Part shown: positions 46,868-55,873 of the stretch, piece after piece
Layout of the letters: the number at the start of each line of letters is the position of its first letter
How positions within the stretch are numbered: the stretch's first letter is position 1
Assembly: GCF_030252165.1 (NCBI RefSeq)
Contig: NZ_CP126969.1
Coordinates: forward strand, 558,001-622,000
Source: Corynebacterium breve
GTDB taxonomy: Bacteria > Actinomycetota > Actinomycetes > Mycobacteriales > Mycobacteriaceae
Reading direction: 5' to 3'
Length of the DNA: 64,000 nucleotides
Program-made: the position numbers and the translations under genes
The notes under the pieces: model-generated
Database searches by the model: none
Told to the model about the DNA's origin: nothing
Seen by the model: the letters and a program-made list of their open reading frames with translations, nothing else

Positions 46868-47398
46868 TTAGGCCTTTCGGGATTCGTTGAGGAGGGCTTC
46901 CGCGCGGTCTAAGAAGCGGACGTCTGCCTCGAGATCAAAGACGCGCCGCTCCGCCATAAGTCGATCGGTGGAAAGGGTGTGGGGGAGATTGCGGGACAGC
47001 TTTGTCACTTCTCGCAGCTGTTGTAAGACTGCCTGCCGCTGCGTATCGAGCAGTCCGATGAGGTCCACGTCGCCGCAGGCGAAAGCGAGGGAGACCTTCA
47101 TGACCAGTTCGTCTCGCTCCGAGTCCGGTCTAAGAACGGGGGAGGCCCACCACTGCTGGACTTCTTCGATGCCGCGGTCGGTGAGGGAGTACTCGATGGC
47201 TTCGTGGCCTGTTGGAGTCAGGGTGGATCCAGATTGGGCGACAAGGCCGTCGCGTTCTAGGCGAGCGAGCGTTTGGGTTACCTGACCCATATTGAGCTTC
47301 CACTCGTGATTAGTGGCCTCGTGGAAAGCCCCCTGCAAGTTTGACGGCGTGCTTGGACAGTGTGCGAGCAGAGCGAGAAGCGAGTGACGAACTGACAT
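46868..47398 (-). CDS. PadR family transcriptional regulator
   Basis: 176 residues. An N-terminal winged helix (SVRHSLLALLAHCPST ... MGQVTQTLARLERDGLV) and a C-terminal helical dimerisation part (LRQREV-like LREVTKLSR, RVFDLEADVRFLDRAEALL). It is the first gene of the operon with the ABC transporter, so it most likely represses it and responds to the exported compound. A 34-bp palindrome 25 nt upstream of its start is the probable operator. Confidence 0.9.
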   Translation of the reverse strand: MSVRHSLLALLAHCPSTPSNLQGAFHEATNHEWKLNMGQVTQTLARLERDGLVAQSGSTLTPTGHEAIEYSLTDRGIEEVQQWWASPVLRPDSERDELVMKVSLAFACGDVDLIGLLDTQRQAVLQQLREVTKLSRNLPHTLSTDRLMAERRVFDLEADVRFLDRAEALLNESRKA

Positions 47399-47422
47399 AG
47401 GTGCTCCAAGGATCGCGGGAGT

Positions 47423-47456
47423 GGTTACCCGGTAACTATCAGGTTACTTGGTAACC
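47423..47456. promoter_or_regulatory. Palindromic operator upstream of padR-ABC
   Basis: GGTTACC-CGGTAAC-TATCA-GGTTACT-TGGTAACC: a near-perfect 34-bp palindrome that also contains two shorter inverted GTTAC/GTAAC repeats. It lies 25-58 nt before the PadR ATG. Confidence 0.75.
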
Positions 47457-47697
47457 ATGCGATGGTCAATGGTTTTCGAGAATATTGCTTCTTACTTGTT
47501 TCTTAACAATTCCGGCAGGGGAAGAAATGTAAGAAGTAATTGATCTGTAATAATTGCGGAGTTTCTCGCAAGAGTAATTTGAGGGGCCATTTCGCGCGAT
47601 TTGCTGCGGGCCAGCGCTCTAAAAACTGCATAGTACAGCATGGTTGGTCACCTGTCCTAACTAAAGGGATCGGCGCAGGTGATCGTCGCCAAGCATG
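47457..47697. other. AT-rich intergenic spacer
   Basis: About 240 nt without a credible gene, more AT-rich than its surroundings, between the PadR operator and the M23 terminator. It contains one long imperfect inverted repeat (47488-47536) but no promoter I can support. Confidence 0.5.
47488..47536. repeat. Imperfect inverted repeat in the AT-rich spacer
   Basis: CTTCTTAC (47488-47495) and TTTCTT (47499-47504) pair with AAGAAA (47522-47527) and GTAAGAAG (47529-47536), loop of 17 nt. No T-run follows, so it is not an obvious terminator. Confidence 0.5.
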
Positions 47698-47737
47698 CAA
47701 AAACCCACCTTCGGGGCACAGTCCGAAGGTGGGTTAA
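47698..47737 (-). terminator. Terminator of the second M23 gene
   Basis: AACCCACCTTCGG pairs with CCGAAGGTGGGTT (arms 47702-47714 and 47723-47735); on the minus strand TTTTTGC follows. Confidence 0.85.
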
Positions 47738-47747
47738 GTGAAAAGCG

Positions 47748-48488
47748 TTAGAGGGAGATGCCGTGCTGGGCAAACCAAGGCTGCGGATCGATTGGGCCGC
47801 CGCCTGGCTGGTGGATCTCGAAGTGAAGGTGGGAGCCGGTGGAGAAGCCGAGGGAGCCCATGCCAGCGATCTTCTGACCTGCGGTGACACGCTCGCCAAC
47901 GGCAACGTCAAGGGAAACCATGTGGCCGTAGACGGACATGGAACCATCGTCGTGCTTGATACGGATCCAGTTGCCGTAGCCGGAAGCCGGGCCGGAGTCG
48001 ATCACGGTGCCATCCATGACGGACAGGATTGGGGTGCCAACGGCATTAGCGATGTCGATGCCGTTGTGCATGGTGCCCCAGCGAGGGCCGAAACCGGAAG
48101 TGAAAGTACCTTCGGCGGGCTTTACAACGCTAGGTGCACGAGCTGCAAGGTCAGCCTCTGCGCGCTCGGTGGAGTACTGAACAGCCTTCCCCAGCTGTTC
48201 TTCCAGGTTAGTGGTTGGCTTGTACTCTGCGATCGAGAGGATCTGTGGTGCAGCTTCGACGACCTGGTCGACGATTTCTGCAGCGTCGACATCGTTAGCT
48301 AGTTCGTATTCAATGTTTGCAGCCTCGGTGGAGGAGGTCTGCTGAAGGTTGGCTGCTGCCGCGCCACCTGCGCCTGCGGTGGAGACTGCACCAGTTGCAA
48401 CTGCAACGAGGGCAACGCGACCCTTGTTAGGGGAGTGCTTGCGGTGCTTGCCGCCGGTGCGTGCTGCGCGAGTAGTCGAGTTAAGCAT
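47748..48488 (-). CDS. Secreted M23 (LytM) peptidase with helical N-terminal region
   Basis: 246 residues. A basic N-terminus and hydrophobic segment (about 24-46) give a signal peptide or anchor, then a helical acidic region (about 50-115) and a complete LytM domain: FGPRWGTMHNGIDIANAVG, SVYGHM and GSHLHFEIHQPGGG. It likely cuts cell-wall cross-links. AGAGGATTC precedes ATG 48488. GTAAC repeats and a TTGTTA-N12-TAACAA inverted repeat upstream suggest MtrA-type control, which is known for such genes in C. glutamicum. Confidence 0.9.
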   Translation of the reverse strand: MLNSTTRAARTGGKHRKHSPNKGRVALVAVATGAVSTAGAGGAAAANLQQTSSTEAANIEYELANDVDAAEIVDQVVEAAPQILSIAEYKPTTNLEEQLGKAVQYSTERAEADLAARAPSVVKPAEGTFTSGFGPRWGTMHNGIDIANAVGTPILSVMDGTVIDSGPASGYGNWIRIKHDDGSMSVYGHMVSLDVAVGERVTAGQKIAGMGSLGFSTGSHLHFEIHQPGGGPIDPQPWFAQHGISL

Positions 48489-48544
48489 GAATCCTCTTCT
48501 TTGTCTGTTCACGATTCCCATTCTGTGCCGGGATCGTAACCATC

Positions 48545-48568
48545 TTGTTATCTACCGAGATGTAACAA
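48545..48568. promoter_or_regulatory. Inverted repeat in the M23-perM divergent region (possible MtrA site)
   Basis: TTGTTA (48545-48550) and TAACAA (48563-48568) 12 nt apart, with a further GTAAC at 48535. MtrA recognises loosely conserved GTAAC-like repeats. Confidence 0.35.
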
Positions 48569-48703
48569 TAGCGAGTCGACTTTAAGGGGGCAAGCCGATT
48601 TAGCAAAAAAGTCATATCCGTATCAAAAACATAAATGTTACGGGCGTTATCAAATCGTGTCCTAACGCTTTCCTTGGACGGCTTCGTGGGACACTGGAAC
48701 GTG

Positions 48704-50176
48704 ATGAGTAATAAGTCCAGTCCTCGTTCCCGTCCCCCTCGGAAGTCGCCTACCGACGTTCGGTCCGGAGTGCGTGTCCCGCGGGCGGCTGCGAGCGCGA
48801 CAAAGAAGAAAGTAAAGACGCCACCCACTAATCAAAGTGAGCGTTTGCGGTTCTATCTACCGACGGTGGCATTCTCCAATTTGGCAGTGTTGCTGCTGGT
48901 TATCGTCCTAGCCTTTGCCGGCATCCTCTTTGCGGGAGGCGCCTTTGCGGCACTTCCGATGGTAATTGCCGAGGCGTGGTTGGTCCTGCACCTTGTGCCA
49001 GTGACTTATGACGCCACGACCCTGGGGATGCTTCCCTTGCTGCCGGCGCTAGGTGTCGCATCGTTGGTCGCATGGCGGACGCGCAAATCGGTCCAAAACC
49101 GCGTTGGTATGAAGGATCTATATACCCTCCTCGGATTGACCGCTGTGATTCCTCTCACACTGGCGGGAATCGCTTGGTTCATGCTGTGGGACGCCAGCAA
49201 AGTCTTCCCCGTCGAGCCCCCGGCTGTCTGGGTGACAGTGCTCCATCCTGTGGCCATCCATGCAATAGGAATGGCAATAGGAATGGGACCTAAGTTGTGG
49301 CTCGCCATTGCGAAGCGGTCAAGCGTTCCAGAGGACTTGGTGGCAGGTGCGACGCATGCGCTAAAGCTTCTCGGGCGTCTCGCAGTTGCGGCGGGAATTG
49401 TTTACCTCATTTTGCTTGCCACGGGTTATCAGCGCATTGATGAAGTTGTCAGCGCCTACCCATCGCTGACAGGGTTTGGAATCGCGGGAATCATCCTTGC
49501 CTGCTTGCTGTATCTTCCAAACGCATTTATTGCGACCTTGGCTGTACTACTTGGCGGTAACTTCACCATCGGTGATGCCCAAGTCAGCCTTTTCTCCATT
49601 GACCTTGTCCCGCTTCCAGCATTTCCTCTCTTTGCTGCGATCCCGGGTGCGGCAAGTGAATGGGTGCTGGCCTTGATGATTGTCCCTCTGGCAGGAGTTA
49701 TTCACTTTGTTGTGACAAGAAGCTGGAACGCGACGACAGTCGTAGCGACCGCAGTCTTCGTTGGCCTCGCAGTGCTTATTGCAACCTACTTCTCGTCAGG
49801 TGTACTCGGTGTTTATAGGTTTAGCGGACCAACGCCGTGGCTCGCGGGCCTCCTGGCGCTTGCGTGGGTCGGCCTGAGTTCCGGAATTGTTTGGGGTGCA
49901 GCGGTCCTGCGTAACCGGCAAGCGAGAACTGTCGAGCCAGAGCAAGAGCCAGAAGAAGTACTTGACGACGAAGTTGTAGACGTAGAAGAAGTGGCCGCGG
50001 TTGAGGACGATGTTGACGTGGACGACGTCGATGTAGAGGTAGATGAGTCAGCTGGGCCTGCAGACCCGGACGAATCTGTGGAGGATGAGACTGGCGAAGA
50101 TGAGACAATGTCTTCCGAAGGGTCAGATGAAGTTGAACACTCATCGGAGGAACCAGAGTCTACCGATGAAAAATAG
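48704..50176 (+). CDS. perM: PerM-like cell-division membrane protein (DUF6350)
   Basis: 490 residues. A basic, Ser/Pro-rich cytoplasmic N-terminus (about 50 residues) is followed by 8-9 membrane helices (residues about 55-400) and a very acidic tail of 80 residues (repeated DVDVDD-like units, then SSEEPES). PerM (Rv0955) supports divisome stability in mycobacteria. The ATG at 48704 (MSNKSSPRS) is preferred to 48635. In mycobacteria and C. glutamicum purN-purH follow this gene, but here a catabolic operon does. Confidence 0.85.
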   Translation: MSNKSSPRSRPPRKSPTDVRSGVRVPRAAASATKKKVKTPPTNQSERLRFYLPTVAFSNLAVLLLVIVLAFAGILFAGGAFAALPMVIAEAWLVLHLVPVTYDATTLGMLPLLPALGVASLVAWRTRKSVQNRVGMKDLYTLLGLTAVIPLTLAGIAWFMLWDASKVFPVEPPAVWVTVLHPVAIHAIGMAIGMGPKLWLAIAKRSSVPEDLVAGATHALKLLGRLAVAAGIVYLILLATGYQRIDEVVSAYPSLTGFGIAGIILACLLYLPNAFIATLAVLLGGNFTIGDAQVSLFSIDLVPLPAFPLFAAIPGAASEWVLALMIVPLAGVIHFVVTRSWNATTVVATAVFVGLAVLIATYFSSGVLGVYRFSGPTPWLAGLLALAWVGLSSGIVWGAAVLRNRQARTVEPEQEPEEVLDDEVVDVEEVAAVEDDVDVDDVDVEVDESAGPADPDESVEDETGEDETMSSEGSDEVEHSSEEPESTDEK

Positions 50177-50188
50177 GAAAGTGTCGCA

Positions 50189-50785
50189 GTGACGTCTAGG
50201 AAAGAAGCCAAGGATAAGCGCCGCCGAGAGCTCTTGGAAGCTGCTGCAGAAATCATGGCGAACAAGGGATTCCACCAGGCCCGACTTAGTGATGTTGGGG
50301 CTGCCGTGGGTATTTCGGGTCCCGCGTTGTACCGCTATTTTTCGAGCAAGGAAGATCTCTTGGCTGAAATGCTGATAGATATTTCGATCCGTCTGGTTGA
50401 TGGGGCCCGCGAGATCGTCGAAAAGCACCAGGGGAGTGAGGGCGAGGAGGCTGATCCTGTTCAGGTGCTTCAGGCGTTAGTTGATTTTCACGTCGAGATA
50501 GCGGTGACGGAACCGAATCTGATCCGGGTGCAACAACGTGAGATCAACAATCTGGATGGCAACTCAGCGGAAAAGGTGAAGTCACTTCAGCGCACATACC
50601 TGGGAATCTGGACTGATTTGCTTCTATCCGCCCGCCCCAGTTTGGGGCGAAAGGCTGCCCGGCTACGGACGCAGTTTGCTGCGGGCTTGGTGAACTCTTC
50701 GCGATTCGTGATTCATTGGTCGGGGCCTGATCTGATTCGAGAACATGCTGGCGTTATGGCGATGGGGGCTCTGCTCGCAGACTAG
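50189..50785 (+). CDS. TetR-family regulator of the leucine/itaconate cluster (BkaR-like)
   Basis: 198 residues, GTG start with AGGAAAG 7 nt before. HTH: ARLSDVGAAVGISGPALYRYFSSKEDLL (about residues 31-58). By position next to accD1-accA1 it corresponds to M. tuberculosis Rv2506 (BkaR), a repressor of branched-chain catabolism. It sits 12 nt after perM and has its own terminator, so it could be transcribed from perM. Two 18-bp inverted repeats downstream are candidate operators. Confidence 0.85.
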   Translation: MTSRKEAKDKRRRELLEAAAEIMANKGFHQARLSDVGAAVGISGPALYRYFSSKEDLLAEMLIDISIRLVDGAREIVEKHQGSEGEEADPVQVLQALVDFHVEIAVTEPNLIRVQQREINNLDGNSAEKVKSLQRTYLGIWTDLLLSARPSLGRKAARLRTQFAAGLVNSSRFVIHWSGPDLIREHAGVMAMGALLAD

Positions 50786-50787
50786 TC

Positions 50788-50805
50788 AGTTAATCGGGGG
50801 TAACT
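50788..50805. promoter_or_regulatory. 18-bp inverted repeat, candidate TetR operator 1
   Basis: AGTTAA-N6-GTAACT, immediately after the TetR stop codon. It has the same layout as the copy at 50951. Confidence 0.5.
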
Positions 50806-50812
50806 GAAATTG

Positions 50813-50856
50813 GACCTCCTTCCTGCAAAGTTGCAGGAAGGAGGTCATTTTGTTTC
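50813..50856 (+). terminator. Terminator of the TetR gene
   Basis: Perfect 15-bp stem (50813-50827 with 50832-50846, GACCTCCTTCCTGCA and its complement), AAGT loop, then ATTTTGTTTC. Confidence 0.93.
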
Positions 50857-50950
50857 GGAAACCACTCCTATGGGGGTGGCATGTGCCATAAAGGTGGCCA
50901 ATAGTGTTGTGGAACACATACTGGGGAAGTAGTCTCTGTCACAAGGAAAT

Positions 50951-50968
50951 AGTTAACGGCTATTAACT
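50951..50968. promoter_or_regulatory. 18-bp inverted repeat, candidate TetR operator 2
   Basis: AGTTAA-CGGCTA-TTAACT, 39 nt before the accD1 start, where a repressor could block the operon promoter. Confidence 0.6.
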
Positions 50969-51007
50969 CAACGATTGTTCGTCGCAGATTTTGTACAGGG
51001 AGACTCA

Positions 51008-52582
51008 ATGACTGCACCCGCAACCAACCGAGAGAGGCACGAAGCTTTGATCGCAGATCTCCGCGAAGTAATGGACACCACCGCACAGGGTGGATCTGTG
51101 AAGTCGCGTGAGCGCCACATTAGCCGTGGCAAACTTCTGGCACGTCAGCGTATTAGTGAACTCCTTGACCCAGGGTCACCATTCCTCGAGGTCGCGCCAT
51201 TGGCAGCCCACGAGATGTACGGGGGCAGTGTTTCTGCCGCTGGCGTCGTAGCTGGTATCGGAATGGTAGAGGGGCGCCGCTGCATGGTAGTAGCCAATGA
51301 TGCAACTGTCTCCGGTGGCACCTACTACCCGATGACGGTGAAAAAGCACCTGCGCGCCCAAGAGATCGCTTCCGACAACCATCTGCCATGCATTTACTTA
51401 GTCGATTCCGGCGGAGCAATGCTGTTGAATCAGGCGGATGTCTTTCCCGACCGCGATCACTTTGGCCGCATCTTCTACAACCAGGCCAACCTATCTGCAC
51501 GGGGAATTCCACAAATCTCCGCCGTCATGGGTTCCTGTACGGCGGGTGGAGCCTATGTTCCAGCGATGAGTGATGAAAATGTCATCGTGAAAGAGCAGGG
51601 AACCATCTTTCTTGCAGGACCGCCGTTGGTAAAGGCAGCAACAGGAGAAGAGGTAACTCCTGAAGACCTAGGCGGTGGCGATCTCCACTCGCGTACCTCG
51701 GGCGTAACCGACCACCTTGCGTTAGATGACGCAGACGCGTTGCACCGCGTGCGTCGTATCGTCGACACGCTACGCCCGAACCCGAAGGCGCCGTGGGAGG
51801 TACGTGACACCATCGCACCGATTCGCGACCAGAAGGAACTCTACGATGTAGTCCCAGTCGACTCGAAGGTGCCGTATGACGTTCACGAGGTTATCGAGAT
51901 CATCGTTGATGGAGGCGAATACGAAGAATTCAAAGCGGAGTATGGCAAAACCCTAGTCACTGCCTTCGCACGTATTCACGGACACCCAGTGGGCATCATC
52001 GCAAACAACGGAATCTTGTTCGCCGAATCGGCCCAAAAGGGTGCTCACTTCATCGAACTATGCGACCAGCGCGGTATTCCACTGGTATTCCTGCAAAACA
52101 CTACTGGATTCATGGTCGGCCGTGAATATGAGGCAGGCGGTATCGCAAAGCACGGAGCCAAAATGGTCAATGCCGTAGCGACCACACGAGTACCTAAGTT
52201 CACTGTGGTCATCGGAGGTGCATTCGGCGCAGGCAACTACTCCATGTGCGGACGCGCATACTCACCGCGCTTCCTCTGGATGTGGCCGAACGCCCGAATC
52301 TCGGTGATGGGCGGCCCCCAGGCCGCAATGACCCTCTCCACCGTGCGCCGCAATCAGATCGAGCGCTCTGGCCAAGAGTGGTCGGCCGAAGAACAAGAAG
52401 AGTTTGAAGCACCGATCCGAGACAAATTTGCCGAAGAATCCCACCCTTATTACTCCTCGGCTCGACTGTGGGACGACGGTGTGATTGACCCAGCAGATAC
52501 TCGTCGCATCCTTGGTCTCGCCCTCGACGTAGCCTCTGGAGCTCCGCTGGCCGACCCAGGCTTCGGCATCTTCCGCATGTAA
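51008..52582 (+). CDS. accD1: 3-Methylcrotonyl-CoA carboxylase beta subunit (carboxyltransferase)
   Basis: 524 residues. Seen: a methylcrotonyl-CoA carboxylase-like N-terminus, [44 protein letters not shown] and [20 protein letters not shown]. The two halves build the carboxyltransferase active site. It moves CO2 from biotin to 3-methylcrotonyl-CoA. In M. tuberculosis AccD1 pairs with AccA1, and here accA1 follows after 28 nt. GGGAGA precedes ATG 51008. First gene of the catabolic operon. Confidence 0.93.
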   Translation: MTAPATNRERHEALIADLREVMDTTAQGGSVKSRERHISRGKLLARQRISELLDPGSPFLEVAPLAAHEMYGGSVSAAGVVAGIGMVEGRRCMVVANDATVSGGTYYPMTVKKHLRAQEIASDNHLPCIYLVDSGGAMLLNQADVFPDRDHFGRIFYNQANLSARGIPQISAVMGSCTAGGAYVPAMSDENVIVKEQGTIFLAGPPLVKAATGEEVTPEDLGGGDLHSRTSGVTDHLALDDADALHRVRRIVDTLRPNPKAPWEVRDTIAPIRDQKELYDVVPVDSKVPYDVHEVIEIIVDGGEYEEFKAEYGKTLVTAFARIHGHPVGIIANNGILFAESAQKGAHFIELCDQRGIPLVFLQNTTGFMVGREYEAGGIAKHGAKMVNAVATTRVPKFTVVIGGAFGAGNYSMCGRAYSPRFLWMWPNARISVMGGPQAAMTLSTVRRNQIERSGQEWSAEEQEEFEAPIRDKFAEESHPYYSSARLWDDGVIDPADTRRILGLALDVASGAPLADPGFGIFRM

Positions 52583-52610
52583 GCCCGCATCACAAGAAAG
52601 GAGAAAGCAC

Positions 52611-54659
52611 ATGACCAAGACACCAATCACCACAGTGCTCGTGGCAAACCGAGGCGAGATCGCCTGCCGCGTCATCCGCACCCTCAAAGCCGAAGGCGTG
52701 CGTTCCGTCGCAGTCTTTTCTGATGCGGATGCAAATGCACCGCACGTTCACGAAGCTGACGTAGCAATCCACATCGGCCCATCACCGGCGCGAGATTCGT
52801 ACCTTGTTATTGACAAGATCATTGACGCAGCGCAGCGCAGCGGTGCCCAAGCGATCCATCCGGGTTACGGATTCCTCTCGGAAAACGCTACCTTTGCCAA
52901 AGCGTGCGAGGACAACGGCATCATCTTCATGGGGCCGCCGGCTTCGGCTATCGACACCATGGGAGACAAGATTTCCGCCCGCGCTGCCGTTGAAGCCCGA
53001 GATGTCCCCACGGTCCCAGGCATCTCTCGCCCGGGGCTTACCGACGACGACCTCATTGAAGCCGCACCGAATATCGGTTTCCCAGTGCTGATCAAGCCTT
53101 CAGCCGGCGGTGGAGGAAAAGGCATGCACCGGGTGGAGGATCCGAAAGATCTCCCAGAAGCGTTGAAAACAGCTCGTCGTGAAGCAGCAAGTGCATTTGG
53201 CGATGACTCTTTGTTTATCGAGCATTTCGTTGACACACCGCGCCACATTGAGGTGCAGATTCTCGCCGACACCCATGGCAATGTGATCCACCTCGGCGAA
53301 CGTGAGTGCTCCTTGCAGCGTCGCCACCAAAAAGTCATCGAAGAAGCACCGAGTCCGCTTCTCGACGAAGAAACGCGCCAAGCTATCGGTGAGGCAGCGT
53401 GTGATGCGGCGCGGTCCGTGGGCTACGTCGGAGCAGGAACTGTGGAGTTCATTGTTCCTGCGGCTCGCCCCGATCATTTCTACTTCATGGAGATGAACAC
53501 CCGCCTTCAGGTGGAACATCCAGTGACCGAGGAAGTCACCGGCTTGGACCTAGTGGCGCTGCAGCTAGCGATCGCACGCGGTGAGGAGTTGCCCGTCGCC
53601 CAAGAGGATGTGACACTCACCGGCCACTCCATCGAAGCACGAATCTACGCAGAAGATCCCGCCAACGGGTTCCTTCCGACAGGCGGACGCGTTGATCGCG
53701 TAAAAGCTCCGAGCGGGGAAGGGGTGCGCGTTGATTCCGGCATCATCGATGGTTCCGAGGTCACCTCACTGTATGACCCAATGCTCATGAAAGTGATCGT
53801 CCACGGGGCGGACCGCCAAGAAGCACTGCATCGACTAGACAAGGCACTCGCGGGCACCGTGGTTGCTGGCGTGGGAGTCAACGCAGACTTCTGTCGCTTC
53901 CTCATCAACGTCGACGAGGTGGTTGCGGGTGACCTAGACACCGGGCTGCTTGACCGCGTGATGGATCAATATGAAGTCAGTCGGACACCAGATGAGGCAC
54001 TCATCGCGGCCGCCATGATCTGGCTGGCTAGCCGGTGGCCAGAAAACCCCGGGTCGGCTTGGGATATCCCAGACGGCTGGCGCCCGGGTAGATCGGTACC
54101 GCAGCGTGTCCGTCTCGCGGATAGCCAGGGTTCGGCATTGGTGCTCATCGATGGAACACCCACTGCCGCGACCGTCACCGTAGGGGCAAACGTCCCGGGA
54201 ATTACTCGCGACGAAGACGACCACGAGCCGCGTGACTATCAGGCATCCGTATATCGCCAAGGCGACTCCTGGCGCGTCGTGATCGACGGCGTCGGTGGTC
54301 ATTGGGACGCAGACTTCGTCGGTAAGCATGGCGAAGAAGCAGCCGAGGTCATCGTTTCCTCCGACCACGGCGCGTGGACGATTCGTCGTGAAGCAGCTGC
54401 CCGATCCGCTGCGGATGCGGATGCCAACACCGACACCGTGTTGTCGTCGCCAATGCCTGGCACGGTCATCGCGCATTCGGTGGAAAGCGGCGCCCACGTC
54501 AGCGCCGGCGACGCCGTTCTCGTCGTCGAAGCAATGAAAATGGAGCACGTTTTGCGTGCCGCCGTCGACGGCACAGTCACGTTTCACGCTGCGCCTGGCG
54601 ACCAAGTCCAAGCAGACAAAGCTCTTGCCACTATCGACCCGGATAACTCCGAAAAATAA
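52611..54659 (+). CDS. accA1: 3-Methylcrotonyl-CoA carboxylase alpha subunit (biotin carboxylase + BCCP)
   Basis: 682 residues. Biotin carboxylase domain: VLVANRGEIACRVIRT, AIHPGYGFLSEN, ATP-grasp KPSAGGGGKGMH, FMEMNTRLQVEHPVTE. A divergent middle domain (about 460-600) follows, then a biotinyl domain with EAMKMEH and the biotinylated K643. It carboxylates biotin with ATP and bicarbonate. AAGGAGAAAG precedes the ATG. It forms the holoenzyme with AccD1. Confidence 0.95.
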   Translation: MTKTPITTVLVANRGEIACRVIRTLKAEGVRSVAVFSDADANAPHVHEADVAIHIGPSPARDSYLVIDKIIDAAQRSGAQAIHPGYGFLSENATFAKACEDNGIIFMGPPASAIDTMGDKISARAAVEARDVPTVPGISRPGLTDDDLIEAAPNIGFPVLIKPSAGGGGKGMHRVEDPKDLPEALKTARREAASAFGDDSLFIEHFVDTPRHIEVQILADTHGNVIHLGERECSLQRRHQKVIEEAPSPLLDEETRQAIGEAACDAARSVGYVGAGTVEFIVPAARPDHFYFMEMNTRLQVEHPVTEEVTGLDLVALQLAIARGEELPVAQEDVTLTGHSIEARIYAEDPANGFLPTGGRVDRVKAPSGEGVRVDSGIIDGSEVTSLYDPMLMKVIVHGADRQEALHRLDKALAGTVVAGVGVNADFCRFLINVDEVVAGDLDTGLLDRVMDQYEVSRTPDEALIAAAMIWLASRWPENPGSAWDIPDGWRPGRSVPQRVRLADSQGSALVLIDGTPTAATVTVGANVPGITRDEDDHEPRDYQASVYRQGDSWRVVIDGVGGHWDADFVGKHGEEAAEVIVSSDHGAWTIRREAAARSAADADANTDTVLSSPMPGTVIAHSVESGAHVSAGDAVLVVEAMKMEHVLRAAVDGTVTFHAAPGDQVQADKALATIDPDNSEK

Positions 54660-54691
54660 TCCTCACACAGCACAAGAAAAGGAATCACAAC

Positions 54692-55852
54692 ATGTCTGAC
54701 CTCAACATCTCCCAGCTGCCAGAAGAGTACCGCGAGCTGCAAAACGTCGTCCGCGAATTTGCCAACGAAGTCATCGATCCGGTCTCAGCACAACACGATA
54801 AAGACCACACCTTCCCATACGAAGTTGTCTCCCAGATGGGTGAAATGGGCCTGTTCGGCCTCCCTTTCCCTGAACAGTACGGCGGTATGGATGGCGACTA
54901 CCTGCTATTTGGCATCGCTCTGGAGGAAATCGCGCGAGTTGACCAATCAGTGGCCATCACACTCGAAGCTGGCGTTGGCTTGGGCGCCATGCCGATCTAT
55001 CACTTCGGAACCGAGGAGCAGAAGCAGAAGTACCTTCCCGACCTGACTTCTGGAACCAAGCTAGCTGGCTTTGGTCTTACCGAAGCCGACGCTGGCTCGG
55101 ACGCAGGCGCAACCCGCACCACCGCGGTAGAAGAAGGCGACGAGTGGGTGATGAACGGCTCCAAGCAGTTTATTACGAACTCCGGGACAGACATCACTTC
55201 CTTGGTTACCTTCACCGCCGTCACCGGACAGCGCGAGGACGGCAAGAAAGAGATTTCCGCCATCATTGTGCCGTCGGACACTCCAGGATTCACCGTTGAA
55301 CCCGCGTATGACAAGGTCGGCTGGAATGCCTCTGACACACACCCGTTGACTCTGGCCAACGCACGAGTGCCAAAGGAAAACTTGCTTGGCGAGCGCGGAC
55401 GTGGGTATGCCAACTTCCTGCACATCCTCACTGAAGGCCGTGTTGCTATCGCAGCGCTTGCCACCGGTGCGGCCCAGGGCTGTGTTGACGAATCTGTCAA
55501 GTACGCCAACGAGCGCGTCTCCATGGGCCGCAAGATCAGCGAGTACCAGGCGATTTCCTTCAAGGTCGCGCGCATGGAGGCTCGTGTCCACGCAGCACGC
55601 CTCGCATGGATGGACGCCGCCGCGAAAATGATCGCAGGTGAGGACTTCCGCAAGGAGGCGTACATCGCCAAGCTGATCGCCTCCGAGGCTGCGATGGATA
55701 ATGCGCGCGACGCTACCCAAATCCATGGCGGCTACGGATTTATGAACGAATACCGCGTGGCACGACACTACCGTGATTCCAAGATCCTAGAGATCGGCGA
55801 GGGCACCTCCGAGGTACAGCTCATGCTGATTGCACGCGAGCTTGGACTGTAG
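54692..55852 (+). CDS. Acyl-CoA dehydrogenase (isovaleryl-CoA dehydrogenase role)
   Basis: 386 residues. FAD-binding and substrate motifs: FGLTEADAGSDAGATRT, FITNSGTD, and the C-terminal IGEGTSEVQ. The catalytic base position is E370 of the EGTSE motif, as in short-chain and 2-methyl-branched enzymes; classical isovaleryl-CoA dehydrogenases put it elsewhere. The context between accA1 and the MaoC hydratase, as with Rv2500c (FadE19), argues for oxidation of isovaleryl-CoA or a close branched substrate. Electrons go to ETF, whose alpha subunit gene lies at the right edge. Confidence 0.92.
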   Translation: MSDLNISQLPEEYRELQNVVREFANEVIDPVSAQHDKDHTFPYEVVSQMGEMGLFGLPFPEQYGGMDGDYLLFGIALEEIARVDQSVAITLEAGVGLGAMPIYHFGTEEQKQKYLPDLTSGTKLAGFGLTEADAGSDAGATRTTAVEEGDEWVMNGSKQFITNSGTDITSLVTFTAVTGQREDGKKEISAIIVPSDTPGFTVEPAYDKVGWNASDTHPLTLANARVPKENLLGERGRGYANFLHILTEGRVAIAALATGAAQGCVDESVKYANERVSMGRKISEYQAISFKVARMEARVHAARLAWMDAAAKMIAGEDFRKEAYIAKLIASEAAMDNARDATQIHGGYGFMNEYRVARHYRDSKILEIGEGTSEVQLMLIARELGL

Positions 55853-55873
55853 AGACTCGGAAAGGAATCTGCC

